Positions 6,214 to 6,649 of a DNA stretch of 6,649 nucleotides are shown here, one piece after another. The stretch is from an uncultured Oscillospiraceae bacterium (lineage in GTDB: Bacteria; Bacillota; Clostridia; Oscillospirales; Oscillospiraceae). The stretch covers positions 1-6,649 of the forward strand of contig CAKTJA010000075.1 of assembly GCA_934567115.1 (NCBI GenBank), read 5' to 3'. Made by a program: the position numbers and the translations under genes. Under the pieces are notes generated by a model, which searched no databases, was not told the origin of the DNA, and saw nothing but the letters and a program-made list of their open reading frames with translations. Position 1 is the stretch's first letter. Every line of letters starts with the position of its first letter.

Positions 6214-6649
6214 ATGAAAAGGTTATTTGCACTCTTACTGGCTGCGGTTATGGTCATGAGTCTGGCTGCGTGCGGCGGCAAGACGGACCCCACCGTTGAG
6301 GAGCCGAACGGCACGCAGACGAGCGACGACAACCCGCTCGGCCTGTCCGAAAAGATCACCATCAGCTACTCCCATGTTCAGTCGACCTCGTCCGCGACGC
6401 ACCGCGCGATGGAGGATTTCGGCAACTACCTGAATGAGAAGTCCAACGGCTGGGTCACGCTTGAGATCTTCCCCGCCGGACAGCTCTACAACGACTCCAC
6501 CGAGATCGACGCGATCGTTGGCGGAAACATCGACATGGTGTCCACCTACATGAGCAAGCTCACCAGCGTCGATACGGCGACGCAGTACTGCCTGGCGCCC
6601 TACCTGTTCGACAACGTTGACGAGATGGAGGGCTTCTACACCTCCGAAT
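6214..6649 (+). CDS. TRAP transporter solute-binding lipoprotein, DctP family (3'-truncated)
   Basis: The first 145 residues are visible and the frame is open at the window edge; full members have about 330-350. It begins with a lipoprotein signal peptide: MKRLF, a hydrophobic stretch, then lipobox LAAC with the lipidated Cys at residue 20. A polar linker rich in Thr, Glu and Asp (about 23-43) follows. The mature domain shows DctP features: ITISYSHVQ, then NYLNEKSNGWVTLEIFPAGQL, then EIDAIVGGNIDM. It would capture an anionic organic acid outside the membrane and pass it to DctQ/DctM membrane subunits expected just beyond the window. AAGGAGG (6202-6208) lies 5 bases before the ATG, giving the best translation signal in the operon. 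The 46-base gap after the hydrolase contains no obvious terminator, so co-transcription is likely and the transporter is the best clue that the operon's substrate is imported. Confidence 0.93.
   Translation, partial: MKRLFALLLAAVMVMSLAACGGKTDPTVEEPNGTQTSDDNPLGLSEKITISYSHVQSTSSATHRAMEDFGNYLNEKSNGWVTLEIFPAGQLYNDSTEIDAIVGGNIDMVSTYMSKLTSVDTATQYCLAPYLFDNVDEMEGFYTSE

Noticed and set aside
1..6649. CRISPR arrays, tRNA or rRNA genes, transposases or attachment sites
   Set aside because: No repeated spacer pattern, tRNA cloverleaf, rRNA segment or transposase-like protein was seen on reading both strands.

Overview
The window looks like a chromosomal stretch from a GC-rich, anaerobic, low-GC-lineage-type bacterium (a Clostridia relative such as an Oscillospiraceae gut fermenter). 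The clues are an [FeFe]-hydrogenase, strong AGGAGG ribosome binding sites before nearly every gene, a Gram-positive-style lipoprotein signal, and an AT-rich promoter region inside otherwise GC-rich coding DNA. The taxon is inferred from gene content and composition only.

Layout. (1) Bases 1-963 hold the C-terminal 320 residues of an [FeFe]-hydrogenase on the + strand, cut by the window edge, with every H-cluster motif intact. (2) Bases 964-1228 are non-coding. They contain a 52-base dyad that pairs along its whole length (1007-1058) and possible terminator stems for the convergent gene. (3) Bases 1229-2539 carry two regulators on the - strand: a GntR/FCD repressor-type gene and, 27 bases downstream, a short AraC-type gene. 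(4) Bases 2540-2711 are an AT-rich divergent control region with candidate promoters in both directions and a 10-base sequence, TAAGCAAACA, present once in each leader. (5) Bases 2712-6649 are a tightly packed + strand operon. In order it encodes an isocitrate lyase/PEP-mutase superfamily lyase with a KRCGH loop, an isochorismatase-fold cysteine hydrolase, a second superfamily lyase with a KKCGH loop, a phosphotriesterase-family metal hydrolase, and the start of a TRAP-type (DctP) solute-binding lipoprotein that runs off the window.

Reading as a system: gaps of 28, 24, 14 and 46 bases, each holding a ribosome binding site, point to one transcript. A TRAP transporter would import an organic acid. 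The cysteine hydrolase would open an amide-type bond and the phosphotriesterase-like enzyme a lactone, ester or amide bond. The two lyases would cleave C-C bonds of 2-hydroxy-di/tricarboxylates of the methylisocitrate or dimethylmalate kind, giving pyruvate, glyoxylate or similar 2-oxoacids plus a carboxylic acid. The divergent GntR/AraC pair is the natural candidate for substrate-responsive control. The actual substrate cannot be read from the sequence. The hydrogenase converges on the regulators and is probably a separate unit.
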